From Oribacterium sp. (GTDB taxonomy: Bacteria > Bacillota_A > Clostridia > Lachnospirales > Lachnospiraceae), in the NCBI GenBank assembly GCA_017940955.1, contig JAGAXP010000326.1:1-23830 (forward strand): DNA of 23,830 nt, read 5' to 3'. The notes under the pieces are model-generated. The model was not told the DNA's origin. It worked only from the letters and a program-made list of their open reading frames with translations, and searched no databases. The first letter of the stretch is position 1. Every line of letters begins with the position of its first letter. This document shows positions 7,790 through 15,203 of this stretch, piece by piece. Position numbers and translations under genes: made by a program.

Positions 7790-7820
7790 TTGACTCGAAA
7801 CCAAGTGTAGCCCTTAACCT
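7790..7820 (+). promoter_or_regulatory. Possible long-spacer (MerR-type) promoter of the flavoenzyme
   Basis: TTGACT (7790-7795) and TAACCT (7815-7820) are 19 bp apart, the spacing that MerR-family activators require. The -10 is poor and no clear dyad lies in the spacer, so this is tentative. If real, transcription would start near 7827, beyond the left arm of the inverted repeat that pairs with the ribosome binding site. Confidence 0.3.
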
Positions 7821-7870
7821 CCACTTAGAAAGAAGCGTTCAGGTTTGACGTTCAATATACGGAGGTTAAG
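7813..7870 (+). promoter_or_regulatory. Inverted repeat covering the flavoenzyme ribosome binding site
   Basis: CTTAACCTCC (7813-7822) is the exact reverse complement of GGAGGTTAAG (7861-7870), which contains the ribosome binding site and ends one base before ATG 7871. In RNA, a 10-bp stem with a 38-nt loop would hide the site. In DNA it could be a split operator. I see no known riboswitch class. Confidence 0.5.
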
Positions 7871-9820
7871 ATGAAAAATTTAAGCAGACGCGATTTTATA
7901 AAGGGTTCACTTGCAGCAGTTGCAACCTTTGGTCTTGCAGCAACCACAGGCTGCGGACAGAATGATGTTCCTGAGGGAACAACCGCAGCACCGGAAACAG
8001 GAGCAGCAGAGAAGCCGACAGCCACAGGTGTTTCGGCCGGAAGCATTAACTTTGAAGATACGGTTTCATGGAATGCAGAGTATGATGCAGTAGTTGTAGG
8101 GTTCGGTTCAGCCGGCGGTATCGCATCCATCGATCTTGCCGATGCAGGACTTAATGTTGCCCTTATCGAGAAGGCACCTTACGGACACGAGGGAGGAAAT
8201 ACCCGTTATTCATCACAGCGTTTCCTCGTTGTGGATCCCAAGGACAAAGACAAGATGATCACCTATATGAAGAACGTACGTGGTCTCTATGAGAATTTCA
8301 GTGATGAGACCATCGAGTTCCTGGTTGACGGTTTCACAAAGACCCTTGAGTACTATGAGTACATGGGCGCTACAAATTACGAGCTTAAGAACGATCCTGA
8401 GTTCCCTGCATTTGAAGGCTCTGACATCGTTACCAAGTGCTATACCATGAACAACGGCGGCAAGGGTTTCTGGCCGGTTATCAGAAATGCTGTTGTTGAA
8501 CGTGCAGACCACATTCATGTCTGGTATGGAACTCCTGTTACAAAGCTGATTCAGGATCCTTACACAAAGGCTATACTTGGTGTAGCCGTTGAGAAGGATG
8601 GTAATGTTTACAACGTTCGTGCAAAGAAGGGTGTTATCCTTGCCTGCGGAGGATTTGAGGCAAACAACCGTATGGTAGAGGATTATCTCCAGCTTCCTTA
8701 TGCAATACCTCTCGGTTCACCTTACAATACCGGTGACGGTATCACTATGGCTCAGGTGGCAGGTGCAAATCTCTGGCATATGAGTGCTCTTTCGGGGCCT
8801 TTCCTTGAGTTCCGGAATCCTGAGACAACCATTCCTTTCCGTCAGCTTATGGGCACACTTTCCTACAGCACCATGAAGGACACCAGCGCCATCTTCGTTG
8901 GTGCCGACGGTACACGTTTTGTTAATGAAACTGTGGGACTTAAGCACGGACATGTAATGTTCCATGGCATGTATATCCGTGTTCCTGTCTCACTTCCTGC
9001 TCATATCGTTTTCGATGAAGCTGCACGTCTTCAGAAACCGTTCTATCGTGTATGGAGCGAGGGTATGGAGAAGGAGCTTGAGAAGGGCTGGATCGTTAAG
9101 GCTGATACATTGGAGGAGCTTGCTGAGAAGATCGGTGTTCCCGCTGAAAACCTTGTAGCTGAAATTGATAAGTACAATGGCTTCTGCAAGGACGGAGAAG
9201 ATAAGGATTTCGGACGTAAGGGAGAGTACCTTCACGAGTTCGGAGCAGGTCCTTACTATGCTTTCGAGGTAGTTCCTGCCATGATCAATACCCAGGGAGG
9301 ACCGGAGAGAAACCTTAACTGTGAGGTTCTCGATACTGCAGGAAATCCGATCCCTAACCTCTACAGCGCAGGTGAGCTTGGTTCCTACTATTCAAGTATC
9401 TATCAGGGGGCAGGAAACCTTGGTGAATGTATCATCACAGGACGCAAGGCCGCAGAGATGGTTGTAAATAACGATGGTATCGTTGAAGCAGCAGTTATTG
9501 CAGCTGCAGCTCCCGGTGAAACAGTTGATTTCACCATGATCGACAAGGAATTTGAGACAGGTGAAAATGAATACCTCGGTATCGGCTACGGAATCAACCG
9601 AATCGTAGTCAAAGTAAAGATGAATGGTGATGCCATCGAAAACATCAGCTTCCTTGAGGTAAATGAAACCCTGGGAATCTGTGACGGAGCTCTCATGGAG
9701 GTTCCTCAGGCTATCATCAGTGCAAACAGCACAGAGGGAATCGACGCCGTTTCCGGTGCAACACGTACCACAACCGGTATCATCGATGCAGTAAATGATG
9801 CTCTTTCCAAAGTGAAGTGA
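7871..9820 (+). CDS. Tat-exported flavoprotein reductase (FAD domain plus covalent-FMN domain)
   Basis: A 649-residue extracytoplasmic flavoenzyme of the fumarate/urocanate reductase superfamily. The Tat motif SRRDFIKG (5-12) precedes a hydrophobic stretch and a lipobox-like ATTGC (Cys28). The FAD_binding_2 domain spans about 70-535: GFGSAGG at 77-83, Glu100 for the ribose, DFGR with Arg449 as the likely proton donor, NTQGG at 473-477, and YSAGELGS. The last 80 residues are an FMN_bind domain ending in DAVSGATRT; Thr631 is the expected site for FMN attachment by ApbE. Fumarate reductases have H-T-M-G-G where this protein has NTQGG, so fumarate is an unlikely substrate. It probably serves anaerobic respiration with an unidentified organic acceptor. 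It has its own hairpin terminator and precedes a two-component system. Confidence 0.92.
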   Translation: MKNLSRRDFIKGSLAAVATFGLAATTGCGQNDVPEGTTAAPETGAAEKPTATGVSAGSINFEDTVSWNAEYDAVVVGFGSAGGIASIDLADAGLNVALIEKAPYGHEGGNTRYSSQRFLVVDPKDKDKMITYMKNVRGLYENFSDETIEFLVDGFTKTLEYYEYMGATNYELKNDPEFPAFEGSDIVTKCYTMNNGGKGFWPVIRNAVVERADHIHVWYGTPVTKLIQDPYTKAILGVAVEKDGNVYNVRAKKGVILACGGFEANNRMVEDYLQLPYAIPLGSPYNTGDGITMAQVAGANLWHMSALSGPFLEFRNPETTIPFRQLMGTLSYSTMKDTSAIFVGADGTRFVNETVGLKHGHVMFHGMYIRVPVSLPAHIVFDEAARLQKPFYRVWSEGMEKELEKGWIVKADTLEELAEKIGVPAENLVAEIDKYNGFCKDGEDKDFGRKGEYLHEFGAGPYYAFEVVPAMINTQGGPERNLNCEVLDTAGNPIPNLYSAGELGSYYSSIYQGAGNLGECIITGRKAAEMVVNNDGIVEAAVIAAAAPGETVDFTMIDKEFETGENEYLGIGYGINRIVVKVKMNGDAIENISFLEVNETLGICDGALMEVPQAIISANSTEGIDAVSGATRTTTGIIDAVNDALSKVK

Positions 9821-9845
9821 CTCTTTTAGAATAGCTTCACTTTTT
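9809..9845 (+). terminator. Terminator overlapping the end of the flavoenzyme gene
   Basis: AAAGTGAAG (9809-9817) pairs with CTTCACTTT (9835-9843) in a 9-bp perfect stem with a 17-nt loop, and TTTTT covers 9841-9845. The stop codon TGA (9818-9820) lies in the loop. Confidence 0.6.
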
Positions 9846-9897
9846 AAGAGATGATAGATCCGCCAGAAATGCAATAAGCATTGACCGGCAATTAAGT

Positions 9898-9939
9898 CCA
9901 ACGGGGACAGTTCTCGCCGGCGAGAACCGTCCCCGTTGG
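9898..9939. repeat. 42-bp REP-like palindrome before the response regulator
   Basis: Two 21-nt arms (9898-9918 and 9919-9939) are reverse complements except for one A/C mismatch (9909 opposite 9928) and meet without a loop. The core GGGGACAGTTCTCGCC/GGCGAGAACCGTCCCC resembles REP-type palindromes with GGGGACGGTTC/GAACCGTCCCC ends that occur near RAYT (Y1) transposases in many bacteria; that link comes from memory and was not searched. It ends about 8 nt before the ribosome binding site of the response regulator gene. Confidence 0.8.
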
Positions 9940-9958
9940 CTATATAAAAGGAGGACAT

Positions 9959-10684
9959 ATGCCTTCAGGTAAGATATCTGATGTACATATCGCGATAGTG
10001 GAGGACGAAGACAACTATATTTCACAGTTGACCGGATATATAAAACGTTTTGAGAAAGAAACGGGAATAGCAGTTCATCCGACCATATTTCATGACGGAG
10101 ATGAGATAGCGCTGGATTATAAAGCGGAATATGACATTCTCCTGATGGATATCCAGATGCGTTTTATGGACGGGATGACGGCAGCTGAAAAGATAAGGGA
10201 GATGGATAGTGAAGTTATCATCATGTTCATCACAAATATGATTCAGTATGCCATACGGGGTTATGAGGTGGATGCCCTTGATTACATGGTGAAACCTGTT
10301 GAGTATTTTTCTTTTTCACAAAAACTCCTTCGTGCCATTTCAAGGATAAAGCGTGATGAGGGGCATTATGTTTCCGTTCCGGTAGAATCCGGTGTCAAAA
10401 AGCTTTGCATTGAAGAAATTCTTTATCTTGAAAGCTTCGGGCATAGGATGATCTATAAAACCACAACCGAAGAATATGAATCAAGGGGAACCATGAAGGA
10501 GCTGGAGGAAACATTATCAGGCTTCGGTTTTTACAGAATTGCAAAAAGCTACCTTGTGAACATGAGATATGTTGACGGAATGAAAAACGGAAGCTGCGTG
10601 ATAAAAGGATATGAACTGCAGATCAGCAGACAGAAGCGGAAAGAATTTATGGAGGCACTCCTGGAATACATGAGTGAGAACTGA
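9959..10684 (+). CDS. LytTR-family response regulator
   Basis: A 241-residue cytoplasmic regulator. The receiver domain covers about residues 8-130, with acidic pocket residues Glu15/Asp16, phosphoacceptor Asp64 in ILLMDIQM, and Lys in DYMVKPVEY. The LytTR DNA-binding domain follows at about 135-237 (ILYLESFGHRMIYKTTTEEY, then FYRIAKSYLVNMRYVDGM). Such regulators bind paired direct repeats. AAAGGAGG at 9947-9954 lies just before ATG 9959. The stop is 4 bp before the kinase start, so the two genes form one transcription unit. The flavoenzyme upstream is a natural candidate target, without direct evidence. Confidence 0.94.
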   Translation: MPSGKISDVHIAIVEDEDNYISQLTGYIKRFEKETGIAVHPTIFHDGDEIALDYKAEYDILLMDIQMRFMDGMTAAEKIREMDSEVIIMFITNMIQYAIRGYEVDALDYMVKPVEYFSFSQKLLRAISRIKRDEGHYVSVPVESGVKKLCIEEILYLESFGHRMIYKTTTEEYESRGTMKELEETLSGFGFYRIAKSYLVNMRYVDGMKNGSCVIKGYELQISRQKRKEFMEALLEYMSEN

Positions 10685-10688
10685 GAAA

Positions 10689-11990
10689 ATGAGTATTAAT
10701 GAAATTCCACGATTATATACGGCATTTGCAGAGTGGAGCGCCTGCATGATATTTGTGGCTTTGCCTAACAAAAGGTACAAACCGGCAGTCACAGTAGTCT
10801 TAGCTATTCTTTGCCTTACGTTTTCAGGTGCCTTTTTGCAGCTGACCGGTAATGTTCCCGTAATCTGGTGGGTGCCATGTATGATAGTTGCTGTCCTGTG
10901 GATGTTCTGCACCATATATATGCTCTCAAAAACAGATATCATTGTGGCGGTTTATTGCGGTTCATGGGCATTTCTTATAGCGGAGTTTTCCGCTTCCTTT
11001 GAGTGGCAGATAGAATCGTATCTCAGGAAGCTGTATGCGGAGCTTCCCAGAGTTTCAATAGGCGTCTTTTTTCTTATACACACGCTGGTATTCGCCGGTT
11101 TTTATTTTCTTGAAAAGCACACCGTTACGGAATCCTTCTGGCGTCAGCTGACTAAAAAGGATATGTTCTCTGCTATAATGATGTCGGTCATAGTATTTGC
11201 ATTCAGTAATCTCGATTATATCCAGAACAAAACTCCATTTGGCGTAACAAATGTTGTTGATATAGCGAAAATGCGGACACTTGTGGACGCGTTCGGTCTG
11301 GCGCTGTTTTATTCATTTCAGCTTAAGATGTGTGAGTATCTGGCCAATGATGAGATACGGACAGTCAGGACCATGCTTAAGAGTCAGTACGACCAGTATA
11401 GATACTATCAGTCCAGTATGGAACTGATACACATAAAGTATCACGACCTTAAGCATCAGATAACCGGGCTTCGTAATGAGAATGACAGTGAAAAACGAAA
11501 TGAGTGGCTGGATAAACTTGAAAGTGATTTGGATGACAACCGCATCGTTGACAGAACCGGAAACCAGGTGTTGGATACCATGCTTGGCGCGAAAATATTT
11601 AAGGCAAGAAAAAATAACATACGTATCACCTGTGTAGTTGATGGAAAACTTCTGGATTTTATGCATGTAACAGACATATGTACCATATTCGGCAATGCCC
11701 TCGATAATGCTATAGAAAATACGGTTCTTATCGGAGATCCGGAGAAAAGACTGATCCATGTAACGGTTTCATCACATAAATCATTTATTCTTATTTCTTT
11801 TTCCAATTATTTTGAAGGTAAGCTGAACTTCAATGGTGAAGGCCTGCCTGAAACAACCAAGCTTGATGATGTAAATCATGGGTATGGACTTAAGAGCATC
11901 AGATACGCTGTTGAAAAATATATGGGAACCATGGGCATCAAAGCGCAGGAAAACTGGTTTGAACTTAAATTGCTGTTGCCGAAGCCGTAA
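10689..11990 (+). CDS. GHKL-type membrane sensor histidine kinase (AgrC-like)
   Basis: Partner kinase of the LytTR regulator. The N-terminal half holds about six or seven hydrophobic segments up to residue 215. A coiled stretch then leads to the histidine motif YHDLKHQ (phosphoacceptor His probably the first one). The catalytic domain shows an N-box FGNALDNAIENT and a G-box HGYGLKSIRYAVEKYMG, as in HATPase_c_5 proteins. The start is uncertain: ATG 10689 lies 4 bp after the regulator stop, while GTG 10674 would overlap it by 11 bp; neither has a strong ribosome binding site. AgrC-like kinases often sense peptides, but no peptide gene was seen here. Confidence 0.92.
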   Translation: MSINEIPRLYTAFAEWSACMIFVALPNKRYKPAVTVVLAILCLTFSGAFLQLTGNVPVIWWVPCMIVAVLWMFCTIYMLSKTDIIVAVYCGSWAFLIAEFSASFEWQIESYLRKLYAELPRVSIGVFFLIHTLVFAGFYFLEKHTVTESFWRQLTKKDMFSAIMMSVIVFAFSNLDYIQNKTPFGVTNVVDIAKMRTLVDAFGLALFYSFQLKMCEYLANDEIRTVRTMLKSQYDQYRYYQSSMELIHIKYHDLKHQITGLRNENDSEKRNEWLDKLESDLDDNRIVDRTGNQVLDTMLGAKIFKARKNNIRITCVVDGKLLDFMHVTDICTIFGNALDNAIENTVLIGDPEKRLIHVTVSSHKSFILISFSNYFEGKLNFNGEGLPETTKLDDVNHGYGLKSIRYAVEKYMGTMGIKAQENWFELKLLLPKP

Positions 11991-12077
11991 ACAAAGGGCT
12001 TACTTTACAGAGAAAAGCCGAAACGATTCGGTATCGACTTTTGACACACACAAATGAAAATGCAGTTTGTGAAGAAA

Positions 12078-12112
12078 AAGAGCATTTCGTGACAGCGAAG
12101 GCTCTTTTTTTT
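12078..12112 (+). terminator. Terminator after the two-component system
   Basis: AAAGAGC pairs with GCTCTTT and, after a one-base bulge, TTCG pairs with CGAA around a short loop; eight T residues follow (12105-12112). It lies between the kinase and the GH3 gene and rules out the longer in-frame GH3 start upstream. Confidence 0.8.
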
Positions 12113-12163
12113 GTAAAAATGATAAGTTATGTTCATGGAAATGTTTTGAATGGAGGCTGTATC

Positions 12164-14605
12164 TTGAAACATACTGATCTGATAAAAAAACTTACATTAG
12201 AAGAGAAATGTGCTTATCTTTCCGGCAGGGATGAATGGTCAACAAGATCCTTTTCCGGTCTTGGTATATCTTCTGTTTTCTTTTCGGACGGACCAAGCGG
12301 AGTCAGAAAGCAGCAGGGGGCAGGAGACCATCTCGGTCTCAATCCTTCTGTTCCGGCCACCTGTTTTCCATCTGCGTCAACTCTCTGCAACAGCTGGGAT
12401 AATGAGCTCTGCAAAAAGTTCGGTGAGGCACTGGGGGAAGAGGCTGCGGCGGAAAATGTAAATGTGCTGCTTGGCCCTGGTGTAAACATTAAACGAAATC
12501 CCTTATGCGGCAGAAATTTTGAATATTTTTCAGAAGATCCGTATCTTTCCGGGAAGCTGGCAGCAGCAGTTATAAAAGGTGTACAGAAAAATGGCGTAGG
12601 AACCTGTGTTAAGCATTTTGCGGTAAACAGTCAGGAGTTTAGACGCATGGCTATGAATTCGGTCATAGATGAAAGAACCCTTCGGGAAATCTACCTTGAG
12701 GCCTTTGAAATCGCTGTGAAAGAAGGTAAACCGGTCTCACTTATGTCAAGCTACAACGAGATAAACGGCATCTATGCAAATGAAAACAGGCACCTGCTTA
12801 TGGATATTCTTCGTAATGAGTGGGGATTTGACGGTGCTGTCATAACCGATTGGGGGGCTTCCAATGATCATGCATTGGGAGTGAAAAACGGTTCCACACT
12901 GGAAATGCCTTCGCCGGGACTCAGCAGTGCAAGAGAACTGCTGGGAGCTGTAAGAGCAGGGAAGATTACGGAAAAAGACATTGATGACAGGGTGTCTGAA
13001 CTTCTTTTGTTGATGACGAAAACTTCTGCCCTGAAAAAATGTGAAGACAAAAAAGAGATGCATGAAAGACATCATGTGTTAGCCCGTAATATCGCTACAG
13101 AGTGTGCTGTACTCTTAAAGAATGAAGAAAGTATTCTGCCGCTCAGGGGCGGGACAAGAGTTGCGGTGATCGGAGATTTTGCTTTCGAACCAAGATATCA
13201 GGGCGCAGGTTCATCTCTTGTTAATTCGACAAAGGTAGATTCAATCGAGAATCTTATCGGCGGTTATGATCTTGAAATCTCCGGAATGGAGAGAGGATAT
13301 AGACGTGACGGAAGAGAGGATGCCTCAGGTATCAAAGAAGCAGTTGATATTGCGGCCAGGGCGGATGTGGTGTTGTTCTTTTTCGGGCTTAATGAGAATT
13401 CAGAGTCTGAAGGACTGGACCGTATACATATGCGGATACCCCAGAATCAGATACAGCTCCTGCAGTCATTATCACAGGTGAATCCCAATATCGTAGGTAT
13501 CATAAGCGCCGGTTCTGCCATTGAGATGCCATGGCATCATCATTTCAAGGCGCTCCTTCACGGATATCTATATGGACAGGCAGGAGCAGGTGCCATGCTT
13601 GACCTCATAACCGGAAGAAAAAATCCCTCAGGAAAGTTAAACGAAACCATACCCAAAAAATATGAAGATACTCCATCATACCCTTATTATCCTTCAAGAC
13701 AGAGAACCAGTGAGTACCGGGAATCCTTGTTCGTAGGTTACAGATACTATGACACAGCAGATATACCGGTTCTTTATCCCTTTGGCTATGGACTTTCCTA
13801 TACAGAATTTGAATATAGCGATCTTTCGATAATGAAGAATCGGGTGAGTTTCAAAGTTAAAAATGTGGGAAAAACGGATGGTGCCGAAATATCACAATTA
13901 TATGTAGGACTTGAAAATGCGAAGGTCTTCAGACCTGATAAAGAACTTAAAGGATTTGTCAAAACCTTCCTGAAAGCCGGCGAAGAAAAAGAGGTTGTTA
14001 TAGCGTTCGATGATAAAACCTTCCGTTACTGGAATGTTAAGACTTGCCGTTGGGAAACAGAGGGAGGCAGTTACAACATCATGATAGGGGCCAATGTTTC
14101 CGACATTCGTCTCGAGGGAAGACTTGAGGTAAAAGGAACAACAGATATATATCCTTATGAAAAAGAAAAGCTTCCGTCTTACTATTCGGGCAGTATCACG
14201 AAAGTGCCGGATGAAGAATACAGGCTTATTCTGGGGAGGCCGATATCTGACGGAACCTGGGGAGGTGAGCTTTCTGTAAATGATGCTCTATGCCAGATGT
14301 ACTATGCAAAAAATCCTTTAGGCAGGTTTGTATACAATATTCTGGACAAGCGCATAAAAAAGGCGTCGGCTGCAGATGCTCCTGATCTAAATACTTTGTT
14401 TCAATACAATATGCCATTTCGGGCAATAGCCAAAATGACCGGAGGATCTGTTTCCATGGAGATGGTAAAGGGAATTGTGGATATAGTGAATGGGTATAAT
14501 TTCAGAGGTTTAAAAACCATTGTGAAAGGATATTTCGAGAACAGACACTTAAATAAACTCTATAAAAAGAAATACCTGAAAAGGGAGGATCCGTTACAGA
14601 AATGA
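12164..14605 (+). CDS. Cytoplasmic GH3 beta-glucosidase
   Basis: An 813-residue glycoside hydrolase family 3 enzyme expected to hydrolyse terminal beta-linked glucose (or a related sugar) from oligosaccharides. The start is TTG 12164, 7 nt after GGAGG (12152-12156); longer in-frame ATG starts lack a ribosome binding site and reach back into the terminator. Order: TIM-barrel domain, with GRNFEYFSEDPYLSGKL, substrate KHF, and nucleophile Asp229 in VITDWGAS; alpha/beta sandwich with the acid/base Glu416 in ESEGLDR; fibronectin-like domain (PFGYGLSYTEF onward). About 110 further residues at the C-terminus match no domain I know. There is no signal peptide, so it acts in the cytoplasm. Its stop overlaps the gtrA-like start (ATGA). 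Confidence 0.94.
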   Translation: MKHTDLIKKLTLEEKCAYLSGRDEWSTRSFSGLGISSVFFSDGPSGVRKQQGAGDHLGLNPSVPATCFPSASTLCNSWDNELCKKFGEALGEEAAAENVNVLLGPGVNIKRNPLCGRNFEYFSEDPYLSGKLAAAVIKGVQKNGVGTCVKHFAVNSQEFRRMAMNSVIDERTLREIYLEAFEIAVKEGKPVSLMSSYNEINGIYANENRHLLMDILRNEWGFDGAVITDWGASNDHALGVKNGSTLEMPSPGLSSARELLGAVRAGKITEKDIDDRVSELLLLMTKTSALKKCEDKKEMHERHHVLARNIATECAVLLKNEESILPLRGGTRVAVIGDFAFEPRYQGAGSSLVNSTKVDSIENLIGGYDLEISGMERGYRRDGREDASGIKEAVDIAARADVVLFFFGLNENSESEGLDRIHMRIPQNQIQLLQSLSQVNPNIVGIISAGSAIEMPWHHHFKALLHGYLYGQAGAGAMLDLITGRKNPSGKLNETIPKKYEDTPSYPYYPSRQRTSEYRESLFVGYRYYDTADIPVLYPFGYGLSYTEFEYSDLSIMKNRVSFKVKNVGKTDGAEISQLYVGLENAKVFRPDKELKGFVKTFLKAGEEKEVVIAFDDKTFRYWNVKTCRWETEGGSYNIMIGANVSDIRLEGRLEVKGTTDIYPYEKEKLPSYYSGSITKVPDEEYRLILGRPISDGTWGGELSVNDALCQMYYAKNPLGRFVYNILDKRIKKASAADAPDLNTLFQYNMPFRAIAKMTGGSVSMEMVKGIVDIVNGYNFRGLKTIVKGYFENRHLNKLYKKKYLKREDPLQK

Positions 14606-15102
14606 GAAGCTTAAGAATATGGATGGAAGAACATCCCGGAATAAAAGAGTTTATCCTGTTTAACATTTTGTCAAACTGTGCGACTCTTACAAACTTTATC
14701 ATGATGTGGATCTGCACCGGTTTTCTTTTCAAAAACCTGTCAAAGGTACCCTTCAGATTTTTCATCTTTGATTATGAAAGCAATATGGAATCAAACCTTG
14801 GTCTTTGCGGTTTTTTAAGCTTTCTTCTGGCAACCTTTGCAGCCCAGACTGTGAATTTTCTGGTGCAGAAAAAATTCGTATTTAAATCGGATGCGGCCTT
14901 TGAAAAGGCAGTGCCCAAGTACATTATCTTCGCTGTGGTACTTATCATATTGTCCACGGCATTGCCGGCTTACAGTCAGGTGTTTCTGATAAGATGCGGA
15001 GTTTCACCCTCACTTACGCCTACACTTGCAAATGCCATCAATATACTGATGCAAGTGCTCATAAGTTTCCCTGCAATGAAATTCTGGATAATGAAATCCT
15101 GA
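14602..15102 (+). CDS. GtrA-like membrane protein
   Basis: A 166-residue protein of the GtrA family (PF04138) with four hydrophobic helices. Seen: FNILSNCATLTNFIMMW in the first helix, the family's NFLVQKKFVFKS before the third, and a last helix ending in FWIMKS. GtrA-like proteins are thought to move lipid-linked sugars across the membrane. The loop between the first two helices (about residues 45-65) is longer than usual. The start overlaps the GH3 stop by 4 bp, so translation is coupled. This pairing hints at work on a cell-envelope or exported glycan, which is inference. Confidence 0.88.
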   Translation: MRSLRIWMEEHPGIKEFILFNILSNCATLTNFIMMWICTGFLFKNLSKVPFRFFIFDYESNMESNLGLCGFLSFLLATFAAQTVNFLVQKKFVFKSDAAFEKAVPKYIIFAVVLIILSTALPAYSQVFLIRCGVSPSLTPTLANAINILMQVLISFPAMKFWIMKS

Positions 15103-15126
15103 TGCATTTTGTGACATAAAAATGCA
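15103..15126 (+). terminator. Small hairpin after the GtrA-like gene
   Basis: TGCATTTT (15103-15110) pairs with AAAATGCA (15119-15126). It is AT-rich and followed only by GTTTGTG, so any termination would be weak. Confidence 0.35.
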
Positions 15127-15159
15127 GTTTGTGCCACCGGAGAATAAATGATCCGGTTG

Positions 15160-15171
15160 AATGTTAACATT
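15160..15171 (+). promoter_or_regulatory. 12-bp palindrome upstream of the large GH3 gene
   Basis: AATGTTAACATT is a perfect 12-bp palindrome about 33 bp before the start codon. It could be an operator. I could not place a convincing -35/-10 pair around it. Confidence 0.3.
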
Positions 15172-15203
15172 TATACATCAAGAAACATAGGGAGGTTAAT
15201 CAA

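Noticed and set aside
9392..9958. 188-codon minus-strand frame over the flavoenzyme 3' end
   Set aside because: Cys-rich shadow of a strongly biased gene, crossing a terminator and the REP-like palindrome.
12041..12163. Upstream extension of the GH3 reading frame
   Set aside because: It runs through a clear terminator (12078-12112) and has no ribosome binding site; TTG 12164 does.
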